Shown one piece after another: positions 7,830-14,267 of a stretch of 19,810 bases of DNA (position 1 is the stretch's first letter; every line of letters begins with the position of its first letter). Source of the DNA: an uncultured Clostridia bacterium (GTDB lineage: Bacteria > Bacillota > Clostridia > Christensenellales > Aristaeellaceae); the NCBI GenBank assembly GCA_947565865.1, contig CANOHT010000047.1, positions 1 through 19,810 on the forward strand, written 5' to 3'. The notes below the pieces were generated by a model. It was given only the letters and a program-made list of their open reading frames with translations. It was not told the origin of the DNA and did no database searches. Made by a program: the position numbers and the translations under genes.

Positions 7830-8414
7830 TTACACCTCGGTTGATGGGTCGGGAGATGCCGCGCTGACGGCGATGATCTCCTGGGCGTCCAATGGCGCCA
7901 GCATGGTCAGCGTATCCGCCGCCGGGTGATAGAGGTACAAATCCTCGGGCCAGCACCAATTGACGTTGAGGGAATGCTGAACGAAAAGCCCCTGGGGGAC
8001 GGAGAAAAGCCGCGCGGTCATGACATCGTGGCGGATGTCCTTTTCGATGCGGCGCAGAATCTTTCGCTGCTCCGCCGTGGCTTCCAAGGGCTGGTCGTTG
8101 ATGTCGTACAGCGTTGTGCTATGCAGACGCAGCTGAAGCCTGCGGCGCTTTTCCTCCTGAACAAAGTCACAGGTGTAGGCGTCCCAGCGGGTATGAAGCG
8201 CCGGTGCGGGCTGGAAGGCAAGGGGCTTGATTTCCCGCCGTCTGCCATCCCAGCTGACAGCATAGATCCCCAGCTCCTCCGTCCGCTCATCCCGGGTCAT
8301 CACCCGGAGCCATGGCGTAAAGGGCTCATCTTCCTTCGGCATGACGAAAGAGAGGATCAGCATAAGGATCGCCAGAAGCAGGATGGCCGCGGCCGTCAGG
8401 GGGCGGGGCCTCAT
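7830..8414 (-). CDS. Membrane-anchored protein of unknown function in the DUF2975/XRE operon
   Basis: I do not recognise the family. The 194-residue protein starts with a basic N-terminus (MRPRPL) and one hydrophobic helix at about 6-25. About 165 polar residues follow, so it is either a single-pass protein with an outside domain or a lipid-free anchor. The domain has two cysteines only, C82 (YTCDF) and C154 (NWCWPED), which could form a disulfide if exported. A charged helical stretch (EQRKILRRIEKDIRHD) lies near the middle. The start at 8414 is set by an ATGA overlap with the stop of the DUF2975 gene; the longer frame has no support. The stop is three bases before the HTH gene. Confidence 0.75.
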   Translation of the reverse strand: MRPRPLTAAAILLLAILMLILSFVMPKEDEPFTPWLRVMTRDERTEELGIYAVSWDGRRREIKPLAFQPAPALHTRWDAYTCDFVQEEKRRRLQLRLHSTTLYDINDQPLEATAEQRKILRRIEKDIRHDVMTARLFSVPQGLFVQHSLNVNWCWPEDLYLYHPAADTLTMLAPLDAQEIIAVSAASPDPSTEV

Positions 8415-8938
8415 ACGGTCAGGTCGCTGTCCTCCTGCAGCGGCACGGCGCGGCGCACCAGCAGGCACAGCGCCCAGGCGACCAGCGCCACGGCCAGGAA
8501 GCACCCGGCCAGGAAGAGCATTTCAAACCAGTACAGCCCGCGAAGAGCCACGGGATCAAGCACATCCCCCAGCCAGATCAGCCCGCAGGCAGCCAGGAGC
8601 GTCCCGCAGCTGATGAGGCACTGCCGGGCGATCAGCCCCATGGCGGTCTCGTTTTCCCGGGTGAAGGCGGAGCCCCGCTTGACCCGCCCGCACAGCCGGT
8701 AAAAGGCGTACAGCGCCCTCAGGCAGCAGGCGCTCAGCACAAAGACGGCGGCGAAGCCGCTGAAGGCCAGCAGCCAGAAGCCGACGCCCCGCCCCAGGCC
8801 AAAGTCATCGAAAGCGATGGCCCTCACCCCGAAGCGGAGCATGAAAACCGCCAGGAGCGAACCGCCTGCCGCGCCCGCGATGGTCGCGCCCTGAAGAAGG
8901 GAAAACACCGTGGACAGATTGGTCAGCTTGTTTTTCAT
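8411..8938 (-). CDS. DUF2975-like four-helix membrane protein
   Basis: A 175-residue protein with four hydrophobic segments, near residues 14-36, 51-83, 103-126 and 137-164. The loop after the second carries GSAFTREN (89-96), which resembles the conserved loop of DUF2975 proteins. The link to a small downstream XRE regulator supports that placement. The function of the family is not established; a sensor or regulator of the partner HTH protein is an inference. The ATG at 8938 follows GAGGTG (8944-8949), and that site overlaps the stop codon of the previous gene. Its own stop overlaps the next start (ATGA). Both joints suggest tight translational coupling. Confidence 0.82.
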   Translation of the reverse strand: MKNKLTNLSTVFSLLQGATIAGAAGGSLLAVFMLRFGVRAIAFDDFGLGRGVGFWLLAFSGFAAVFVLSACCLRALYAFYRLCGRVKRGSAFTRENETAMGLIARQCLISCGTLLAACGLIWLGDVLDPVALRGLYWFEMLFLAGCFLAVALVAWALCLLVRRAVPLQEDSDLTV

Positions 8939-8942
8939 CGTA

Positions 8943-9233
8943 TCACCTCATCCTGTTTTGTTTGGGGCAGCCATTGCTTTTCTCCCCGAGCGTTTCCCAA
9001 AATCCCGCCAAGCAGCTGCTGAACCAGCATAGCGTCGCCGCGCCCAGCAGGAGGCCCGCGATGAGCAGCCAGGAAACCACGCTGACGGCTTGGAAGGCAT
9101 AGGCGCACACGCCCGAAAGAAGCGCTGCCACCACCAGCAGCACGGCGACGGAGAGCAGGGGCAGGATCACCAGGCCGCCCAGGAGCCGAAGCGTTTTCAG
9201 CCCCAGCGTGTGAAGGGCGGATTTTCCGCGCAT
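8943..9233 (-). CDS. Small two-helix membrane protein, first gene of the DUF2975/XRE operon
   Basis: A 96-residue protein with two long hydrophobic stretches, about 17-47 and 52-79, a basic start (MRGKSALHTLGLK) and a polar basic tail. I do not recognise a family. The ATG at 9233 is chosen because GAGGTGATTCCC lies directly before it and a near-consensus promoter lies at 9253-9281. The open frame continues upstream to 9446, but that part runs through the promoter itself. The stop codon at 8943-8945 lies within the ribosome binding region of the DUF2975 gene, so the two are probably translated in turn. Role unknown. Confidence 0.75.
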   Translation of the reverse strand: MRGKSALHTLGLKTLRLLGGLVILPLLSVAVLLVVAALLSGVCAYAFQAVSVVSWLLIAGLLLGAATLCWFSSCLAGFWETLGEKSNGCPKQNRMR

Positions 9234-9252
9234 GGGAATCACCTCGCCAGGA

Positions 9253-9281
9253 ATCATATCACAAGTCTTTTCGACTGTCAA
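9253..9281 (-). promoter_or_regulatory. Near-consensus promoter of the four-gene membrane/HTH operon
   Basis: On the minus strand TTGACA (9276-9281) and TATGAT (9253-9258) are spaced by 17 bases, with TG one base before the -10. It sits in an AT-rich island. Directly upstream of the -35 is a short inverted repeat, TGATTT (9282-9287) and AAATCA (9296-9301), a candidate operator half-site pair for the HTH protein. Confidence 0.88.
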
Positions 9282-9318
9282 TGATTTTTTATCGTAAATC
9301 AATAAAATATGCGCACCA

Positions 9319-9575
9319 GCCATTCCCAGCATAGCACCGTGCCGTCCACGGCACAATGGCAGGGAAGGCGAAGCGCGGACAGCGGCTACGAGGCTCAGAG
9401 CATCCACGGAGGTACCTTGGAAAGCTGAGTAACTTGCTGTCTGCAAGACTGGAATCGTATCGACCGGCTTTGCCGGTCGGGCGGGGATTTTTCCGCAGCA
9501 AAATGAAATTTTGCGGAGGAAAACATTCTTCAGCTTGATTCGGCCAAGCGTCCATGCCGCTTGGCCGACCTCAGA
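9319..9575. other. Hairpin-rich intergenic stretch upstream of spoIVB
   Basis: No credible gene. Hairpins follow one another: GTGCCG/CGGCAC (9339-9354); a GCTCAG/GCTGAG stem around 9391-9427; CTTGC/GCAAG at about 9433-9447; CGACCGGC/GCCGGTCG (9461-9479); CAAAAT/ATTTTG (9499-9513); and the ten-base arms CGGCCAAGCG/CGCTTGGCCG (9541-9567). The last is 43 bases before the spoIVB start. It could be a structured RNA, a leader, or a dispersed repeat. I match it to no named RNA family and see no obvious sigma-G-type promoter. Confidence 0.45.
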
Positions 9576-9610
9576 GGCCGTCAGGCTCCGCCATGTCGAA
9601 AGGAGACCAG

Positions 9611-10882
9611 ATGACCATGCGAAGCCGCAAACCTTCCAACCTTCGCCGGGCCACGGGCTGGGTACTGGCCCTGTTCCTGAGCCTGGGCTATTTCACCCCC
9701 ATGCAGGAGACCCTGCGCACCCTTCCGGATACCATCGTTCTGACGCAGGGACAAATGCAGACCTATACCCTCGGTTCGCCCCTGAGCCTTACAGCCCAGG
9801 GCGGCAACGTCGCGGTGTCCTCCTCCACGGACGAAACCCTCAAAGACAAGGGTGCTGTGGAGCTCAGCTGCGAGACCGCGGGAGCCAGCGAACTGCTGCT
9901 GTCGCTGATGGGCATTCCGCTGAAGCGGGTGGAGGTGGAGGTCAGCCCTGAGAAGCGCCTGATCCCCGGCGGTCAGGCCATCGGCGTGGCGATGCGGACA
10001 GACGGCGTACTGGTGGTGGGCACCAGCGAACTGTCAGGCGGCGGAAGCCCGGCGGCCAGCTGCGGCATCCGCCCCGGGGATGTTCTGCGGCGGGTAGGCG
10101 GCGTGGATATCGTGAGCGCCCAGCAGCTGGCGGAGCTCGTGGCCCAAGCGGGCGATCAGCCCCTGACCGTGGAATATTCCCGGGAGGGAGAGGTGCTGGC
10201 CACCACCATGACGCCCCAGCGGGACGAGACCACGGGCACCTTCCGCATGGGCGCGTGGGTGCGCGACAGCACCGCCGGGGTGGGCACCCTGTCCTTTTAC
10301 GACCCGGAAAGCGGCCGCTACGGCGCGCTGGGCCACGCCATTACCGACGGCGACACGGGCAAGGTGCTGACCGTGGGCCAGGGCCAGATTCTGAAAGCCA
10401 ATGTGGTGGCCGTTCAGAAGGGGCAGAAGGGCGCCCCCGGCGAGCTGAAGGGTAGCTTCCTCCGGGAAAAAGAGGTGCTGGGCAATATCAGGCAAAACGG
10501 CGTATTGGGCATTTATGGCGACATGGACAAGGCCGCCGTCAACCCGCTGTATCCCGACGGTCTCCCCATCGGCCTGCGGTCGGGCGTCCACACCGGCCCC
10601 GCCACCATCCTGTCCTCGGTGGACGGCGAGGGCGTCAAGGCCTATGAGGTGGAAATCACACGGGTGAACCAGCAGGCCAGCCCCGCGCCCAAGAGCATGG
10701 TTCTCCATGTGACCGACCCTGACCTGCTGGCCAAGACGGGCGGCATCGTTCAGGGGATGAGCGGCAGCCCCATCATCCAGGATGGACGGCTGATCGGCTC
10801 CGTGACCCACGTCTTCGTCTCCGACCCCACCCAGGGCTACGGCCTGTACATCGACTGGATGCTCCAGCAGGCGGAGCAGTAA
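9611..10882 (+). CDS. spoIVB: SpoIVB sporulation signalling serine peptidase (family S55)
   Basis: In spore formers SpoIVB is made in the forespore, crosses into the space between the membranes and starts the sigma-K checkpoint by acting on SpoIVFA. The 423-residue protein has one N-terminal hydrophobic anchor (about 14-31), a PDZ domain (about 120-205) and the S55 peptidase domain. H242 (GHAITD), D369 and S384 (GMSGSP) have exactly the spacing of the Bacillus subtilis triad H236, D363, S378 as I recall it. The C-terminal SVTHVFVSDPTQGYG segment is typical. The ATG at 9611 follows AAAGGAG (9599-9605); the open frame extends back to 9554 without support. The usual partners recN and spo0A are not beside it; uxuA follows instead. 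Confidence 0.95.
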   Translation: MTMRSRKPSNLRRATGWVLALFLSLGYFTPMQETLRTLPDTIVLTQGQMQTYTLGSPLSLTAQGGNVAVSSSTDETLKDKGAVELSCETAGASELLLSLMGIPLKRVEVEVSPEKRLIPGGQAIGVAMRTDGVLVVGTSELSGGGSPAASCGIRPGDVLRRVGGVDIVSAQQLAELVAQAGDQPLTVEYSREGEVLATTMTPQRDETTGTFRMGAWVRDSTAGVGTLSFYDPESGRYGALGHAITDGDTGKVLTVGQGQILKANVVAVQKGQKGAPGELKGSFLREKEVLGNIRQNGVLGIYGDMDKAAVNPLYPDGLPIGLRSGVHTGPATILSSVDGEGVKAYEVEITRVNQQASPAPKSMVLHVTDPDLLAKTGGIVQGMSGSPIIQDGRLIGSVTHVFVSDPTQGYGLYIDWMLQQAEQ

Positions 10883-10887
10883 AAGAC

Positions 10888-10916
10888 GCCCCGGCAGCCC
10901 GTCAGCGCGCCGGGGC
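10888..10916 (+). terminator. GC-rich hairpin after spoIVB, likely terminator
   Basis: Perfect eight-base arms GCCCCGGC (10888-10895) and GCCGGGGC (10909-10916) lie five bases after the spoIVB stop. The T run is poor (AATGCCCATTTT), so termination may be only partial. Confidence 0.55.
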
Positions 10917-10971
10917 AATGCCCATTTTCCCGACTTTCGCGGTGGTTTTTCCGTTTCATTTCCGGCGGGCG

Positions 10972-11000
10972 TTGACTATCCTGCCCTGTTTTTGTACAAT
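10972..11000 (+). promoter_or_regulatory. Promoter for uxuA
   Basis: TTGACT (10972-10977) and TACAAT (10995-11000) have a 17-base spacer, close to the sigma-A consensus, 58 bases before the chosen uxuA start. No clear operator palindrome overlaps it. Confidence 0.85.
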
Positions 11001-11057
11001 ATAAAATGGTAAAGGCGTGGAAAGCCGCGCCACCGCATGATGAGGAGGCCGGACAAG

Positions 11058-12146
11058 ATGAAAATGACCTTTCGCTGGTACGGGAAGGAGTCCGATCCGA
11101 TCCCGCTGAAGTATGTCAAGCAGATTCCGGGCATGACCGGGCTGATGGGCCTGCTGGACAAGCCCGCGGGCGTTGTCTGGGAGGAAGACGAGATCAAGGC
11201 GCTGGTGGACGAGGTTCACGCCTGCGGCCTGGAGCTGGAGGTCATCGAGAGCGTCAACGTTCACGAGGACATCAAGATGGGCCTGCCCACCCGGGACGAG
11301 TACATCGCCAATTACATCACCACCATCCGCAACCTGGCAAAATATGGCGTGAAGGTCATCGTTTACAACTTCATGCCCGTGTTTGACTGGCTGCGCACCG
11401 ATCTGGCCCGGGAGATCGCGGAAGACGGCTCCAACAGCCTGTACTTCAACGAGAAGGATCTGGGCGAAATGGGGCCGGCGGAAATCGTCCGGCGAACGGC
11501 GGAGGACAGCAAGGGCTTCACCCTTCCCGGCTGGGAGCCTGAGCGTCTGGCCCTGCTGGAAACGACCCTGAAGCAGTATGAGCGCATCACCGAAGATGAC
11601 CTTCGGGCCAACTACAAGTATTTCCTGGACGCGGTGATTCCCGTGTGCGAGGAAGTGGGCATCCGCATGGCCTGCCACCCGGATGATCCCGCCTGGCCCA
11701 TTTTCGGCCTGCCCCGCATCGCCCACAGCCAGGAGGATTATGACAAGATCGTTGCCCTGCATGACAGCCCGGCCAATACGCTGTGCCTTTGCACGGGCTC
11801 CCTGGGCTCCAACCCGGACAACGACATCCCCGCCATCATCCGCCATTTCGGCGCGATGAACCGCATCGGCGCGATGCACGTCCGCAACGTGAAATATCTG
11901 GGCCATCATCATTTCCGTGAGGCGGCGCACCTATCCTCCACCGGCGACCTGGACATGTTCGCCATCATGGACGCCGTATACGATACCTGCCCCGATACCT
12001 ACATCCGTCCTGACCACGGCCGGATGATCTGGGACGAGCAGGGCCGCCCCGGCTACGGCCTCTACGATCGCGCCCTGGGCGCGACCTACCTCAACGGCAT
12101 CTGGGAAGCACTTTGCAGGACGAAGGCTCAGGGGCGCCGCCCCTGA
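11058..12146 (+). CDS. uxuA: Mannonate dehydratase
   Basis: Removes water from D-mannonate to give 2-keto-3-deoxy-D-gluconate in glucuronate breakdown; needs Fe2+ or Mn2+. The 362-residue protein has the usual family start, MKMTFRWYG. The frame also contains an ATG at 11037, but only the ATG at 11058 has GAGGAGG (11042-11048) at a fair distance. Likely metal ligands are H207 (CHPDDPAWP), C243 or C245 (LCLCTGS), H274 (HVRN) and D319 (RPDHGR). It has its own strong promoter. The last codons and the TGA stop lie inside the first hairpin of a dispersed repeat, so the C-terminal tail (about AQGRRP) appears to come from that element. uxuB follows after 250 bases. Confidence 0.95.
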   Translation: MKMTFRWYGKESDPIPLKYVKQIPGMTGLMGLLDKPAGVVWEEDEIKALVDEVHACGLELEVIESVNVHEDIKMGLPTRDEYIANYITTIRNLAKYGVKVIVYNFMPVFDWLRTDLAREIAEDGSNSLYFNEKDLGEMGPAEIVRRTAEDSKGFTLPGWEPERLALLETTLKQYERITEDDLRANYKYFLDAVIPVCEEVGIRMACHPDDPAWPIFGLPRIAHSQEDYDKIVALHDSPANTLCLCTGSLGSNPDNDIPAIIRHFGAMNRIGAMHVRNVKYLGHHHFREAAHLSSTGDLDMFAIMDAVYDTCPDTYIRPDHGRMIWDEQGRPGYGLYDRALGATYLNGIWEALCRTKAQGRRP

Positions 12147-12195
12147 GAACCCCGCCAGGAGGGATTTCATCCCTCCTGGACCTCCCATTCCGCGA
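12127..12195. repeat. GC-rich double-hairpin repeat, copy 3, overlapping the uxuA stop
   Basis: First-hairpin arms CTCAGGGGC (12127-12135) and GCCCCTGAG (12139-12147) span the uxuA stop codon. The second hairpin has perfect ten-base arms CCAGGAGGGA (12155-12164) and TCCCTCCTGG (12170-12179) with loop TTTCA. The tail ACCTCCCATTCCGCG matches the tails of the other copies. The rest of the interval up to uxuB (12196-12345) has only minor hairpins and no gene. Confidence 0.8.
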
Positions 12196-12310
12196 TGGAG
12201 GCAGGTGCCTTCGGTCATGCAATATGCGCGTGCGAAGCGTATCAGCAAGGTTATTGCGCTCAATGACTAACTTACCGTCGGCAGACTGACTGCCAATCGA
12301 AAATCGGCGA

Positions 12311-12344
12311 GCCCCTTCGGGGCGGTTAAACGGGGCGAAGCCCC
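12311..12344. repeat. Pair of short GC hairpins before uxuB
   Basis: GCCCC-ttc-GGGGC (12311-12323) and GGGGC-gaa-GCCCC (12332-12344) follow each other. Arms of the two can also pair across, so two exclusive folds are possible. They lie directly before the 30-base palindrome. Confidence 0.6.
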
Positions 12345-12345
12345 C

Positions 12346-12375
12346 TTGACAAAGTGGCATATGCTACTTTGTCAA
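12346..12375. promoter_or_regulatory. 30-base near-perfect palindrome upstream of uxuB
   Basis: Arms TTGACAAAGT (12346-12355) and ACTTTGTCAA (12366-12375) flank a centre GGCATATGCT. The only break in symmetry is one G-T pair. It could be an operator or an RNA hairpin. Its first six bases equal a -35 box, but no good -10 follows at the right distance. It ends 21 bases before the uxuB start. Confidence 0.6.
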
Positions 12376-12396
12376 CACATAGAGGAGTGATTTCCG

Positions 12397-14010
12397 TTGA
12401 AGCTGACGTATCAGGGGATTCAGGACAGAGCGGCCTATGAAGCCGCCGGGATCGTCCTGCCCAAGTATGACTGGAAAACCATGGCGGCCGTGACCGAGGA
12501 AAGCCCGGTCTGGGCGCATTTCGGCGCGGGCAACATCTTCCGCGGCTACATCGCCGGCCTTCAGCAGCGGCTGCTGAACAACGGGCTGGCCCGCAGCGGC
12601 ATCATCGCAGCGGAAACCTTCGACTTTGGCATCATCGACCAGATGTACGATCCCCACGACAGCATGACCCTGCTGGTCTCCCTCAAGCCAGATGGCGGCA
12701 CGGACTGCGAGGTCATCGCCTCCATTGCCAAGGGCATCCGGGCCAACGCGGCCGATGCCGGGCAGTGGGCACAGCTGAAGGCTGTCTTCGCCAACCCCGC
12801 CCTTCAAATGGTCTCCTTCACCATCACCGAAAAAGGCTATGCCCTGCGCAATATGAAGGGCGAGCTGCTCCCTGTGGTGGAGGCGGATATGAAGAACGGC
12901 CCCGACAAGGCCGCCCACGCCATGAGCGTTGTTGCCGCCATGATGGTTGAGCGCTTCCTTCACGGCGCCGCGCCCCTGGCGCTGGTATCCATGGACAACT
13001 GCTCCCACAATGGCGAAAAGCTCCGCGCCGGTGTGCTGGAGATTGTGTCCGCGTGGGAGAAAAACGGCTTTGTGCCCGCGGCGTTTACCGCCTACATGGC
13101 CGACGAGAATCGTGTCTCCTTCCCCTGGAGCATGATCGACAAAATCACCCCCCGCCCGGCCCAGAGCATCTGCGACAGACTGGAAGCCCTGGGGATGGAA
13201 GATATGGCCCCCGTGGTCACGCCCCGCAATACCTTCATCGCGCCCTTTGTCAATGCGGAAGTCCCCCAGTATCTGGTCATTGAGGATCGCTTCCCCAATG
13301 GCCGTCCGGCGCTGGAAAAGGCGGGCGTGTACATGACCACCCGCGAGGTCGTCAACATGACCGAGCGCATGAAGGTCACCACCTGCCTCAACCCCCTGCA
13401 TACCGCCCTGGCCGTCTACGGCTGTCTGCTAGGCTACACCCTTATCGCAGACGAAATGAAGGATGACGATCTGGTAAAGCTGGTGAAAACCATCGGTTAC
13501 AAGGAGGGCCTGCCCGTGGTGACAGACCCCGGCATTCTCAGCCCCAGAGCCTTCATCGACGAGGTCATCGAGCAGCGCCTGCCCAATGTCTTTATGCCGG
13601 ATACGCCCCAGCGCATCGCTACGGATACCTCCCAGAAGGTGGGCATCCGTTATGGCGAAACCATCAAGGCCTATATGGCCGATCCCACCCGGAAGGCCGC
13701 CGATCTGACGGCCATCCCCCTGGCCCTGGCCGGGTGGCTGCGGTATCTGCTGGGTGTTGATGACGAAGGCAACGCCATGCCGGTATCCGCCGATCCCCTG
13801 CTGCCCCAGCTTCAGGCGGAATTGACGGGCGTCACCCTGGGCAGCCCCGACAGCGCCAAGGGCAAGCTGCGTCCCATCCTGACCAACTCGGCCATTTTCG
13901 GCGTCAGCCTGGAGGAAGCCGGCCTGGCCGAAAAGGTGGAAGCCCTCTACCTTTCCATGCTGAAAGGCCCTGGCGCGGTGCGCAGAACCCTTAGGGAAAA
14001 CCTGAAATAA
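12397..14010 (+). CDS. uxuB: Fructuronate reductase / mannitol dehydrogenase family protein
   Basis: Reduces D-fructuronate to D-mannonate with NADH, supplying the substrate of UxuA. The role is inferred from family and from the neighbouring uxuA. The 537-residue protein belongs to the polyol-specific long-chain dehydrogenases. The NAD-binding turn is HFGAGNIFRG (41-50). The catalytic group is K326, N332 and H335 (KVTTCLNPLH), one residue wider between Lys and Asn than the K-x4-N spacing I recall for mannitol 2-dehydrogenase. The start is TTG at 12397, since AGAGGAG (12381-12387) precedes it and the protein begins naturally there. It is 250 bases from uxuA and preceded by hairpins and a palindrome, so it may be controlled separately. 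A double hairpin with T run closes it. Confidence 0.88.
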   Translation: MKLTYQGIQDRAAYEAAGIVLPKYDWKTMAAVTEESPVWAHFGAGNIFRGYIAGLQQRLLNNGLARSGIIAAETFDFGIIDQMYDPHDSMTLLVSLKPDGGTDCEVIASIAKGIRANAADAGQWAQLKAVFANPALQMVSFTITEKGYALRNMKGELLPVVEADMKNGPDKAAHAMSVVAAMMVERFLHGAAPLALVSMDNCSHNGEKLRAGVLEIVSAWEKNGFVPAAFTAYMADENRVSFPWSMIDKITPRPAQSICDRLEALGMEDMAPVVTPRNTFIAPFVNAEVPQYLVIEDRFPNGRPALEKAGVYMTTREVVNMTERMKVTTCLNPLHTALAVYGCLLGYTLIADEMKDDDLVKLVKTIGYKEGLPVVTDPGILSPRAFIDEVIEQRLPNVFMPDTPQRIATDTSQKVGIRYGETIKAYMADPTRKAADLTAIPLALAGWLRYLLGVDDEGNAMPVSADPLLPQLQAELTGVTLGSPDSAKGKLRPILTNSAIFGVSLEEAGLAEKVEALYLSMLKGPGAVRRTLRENLK

Positions 14011-14016
14011 TCGAAA

Positions 14017-14054
14017 CCGAAGGCGCGTTTCCCGTTCAGGAAACGCGCCTTCGG
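14017..14054 (+). terminator. Long stem after uxuB (first of two)
   Basis: Sixteen-base arms starting CCGAAGGCGCG (14017-14032) and ending CGCGCCTTCGG (14039-14054) lie six bases after the stop. No T run follows, so it may protect the 3' end or block reverse transcription rather than end transcription. Confidence 0.6.
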
Positions 14055-14063
14055 CCATCTGCG

Positions 14064-14106
14064 CACGGGGCGGCAGCAAAGATGCTGCCGCCCCGTGGTT
14101 TTTGTT
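14064..14106 (+). terminator. Rho-independent terminator of uxuB
   Basis: Perfect fourteen-base arms CACGGGGCGGCAGC (14064-14077) and GCTGCCGCCCCGTG (14084-14097) are followed by a T-rich tract from 14099. Confidence 0.9.
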
Positions 14107-14267
14107 TAAAACGGACAGCATGCCCGTCTGCGGTTTATGGAGAGGCAGACGCTTTCCTTTCAAAGCCCTCCGGCCAGCCATGAAAGCCGTCGCGGACGTC
14201 CTCCATCCTCGTCAGGACAGCGCAAATCACGCTGCCCCCAGCGGTTCTCTTCACAACCGCCGCCTTA

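Noticed and set aside
9234..9446. N-terminal extension of the 96-residue membrane protein
   Set aside because: The extension would be translated from DNA that includes the promoter of the same gene; the internal ATG has a proper ribosome binding site.
9300..9610. A known RNA (SRP RNA, tmRNA, RNase P, 6S, T-box) in the hairpin-rich interval
   Set aside because: None of the conserved cores I can recall for these RNAs is present.
12364..13401. A 345-codon minus-strand frame over uxuB, and similar frames over spoIVB (10034-10918), uxuA (10956-11930) and znuB (16050-16952)
   Set aside because: All lie opposite well-identified genes and show low-complexity G, H, Q and R-rich translations typical of shadows.
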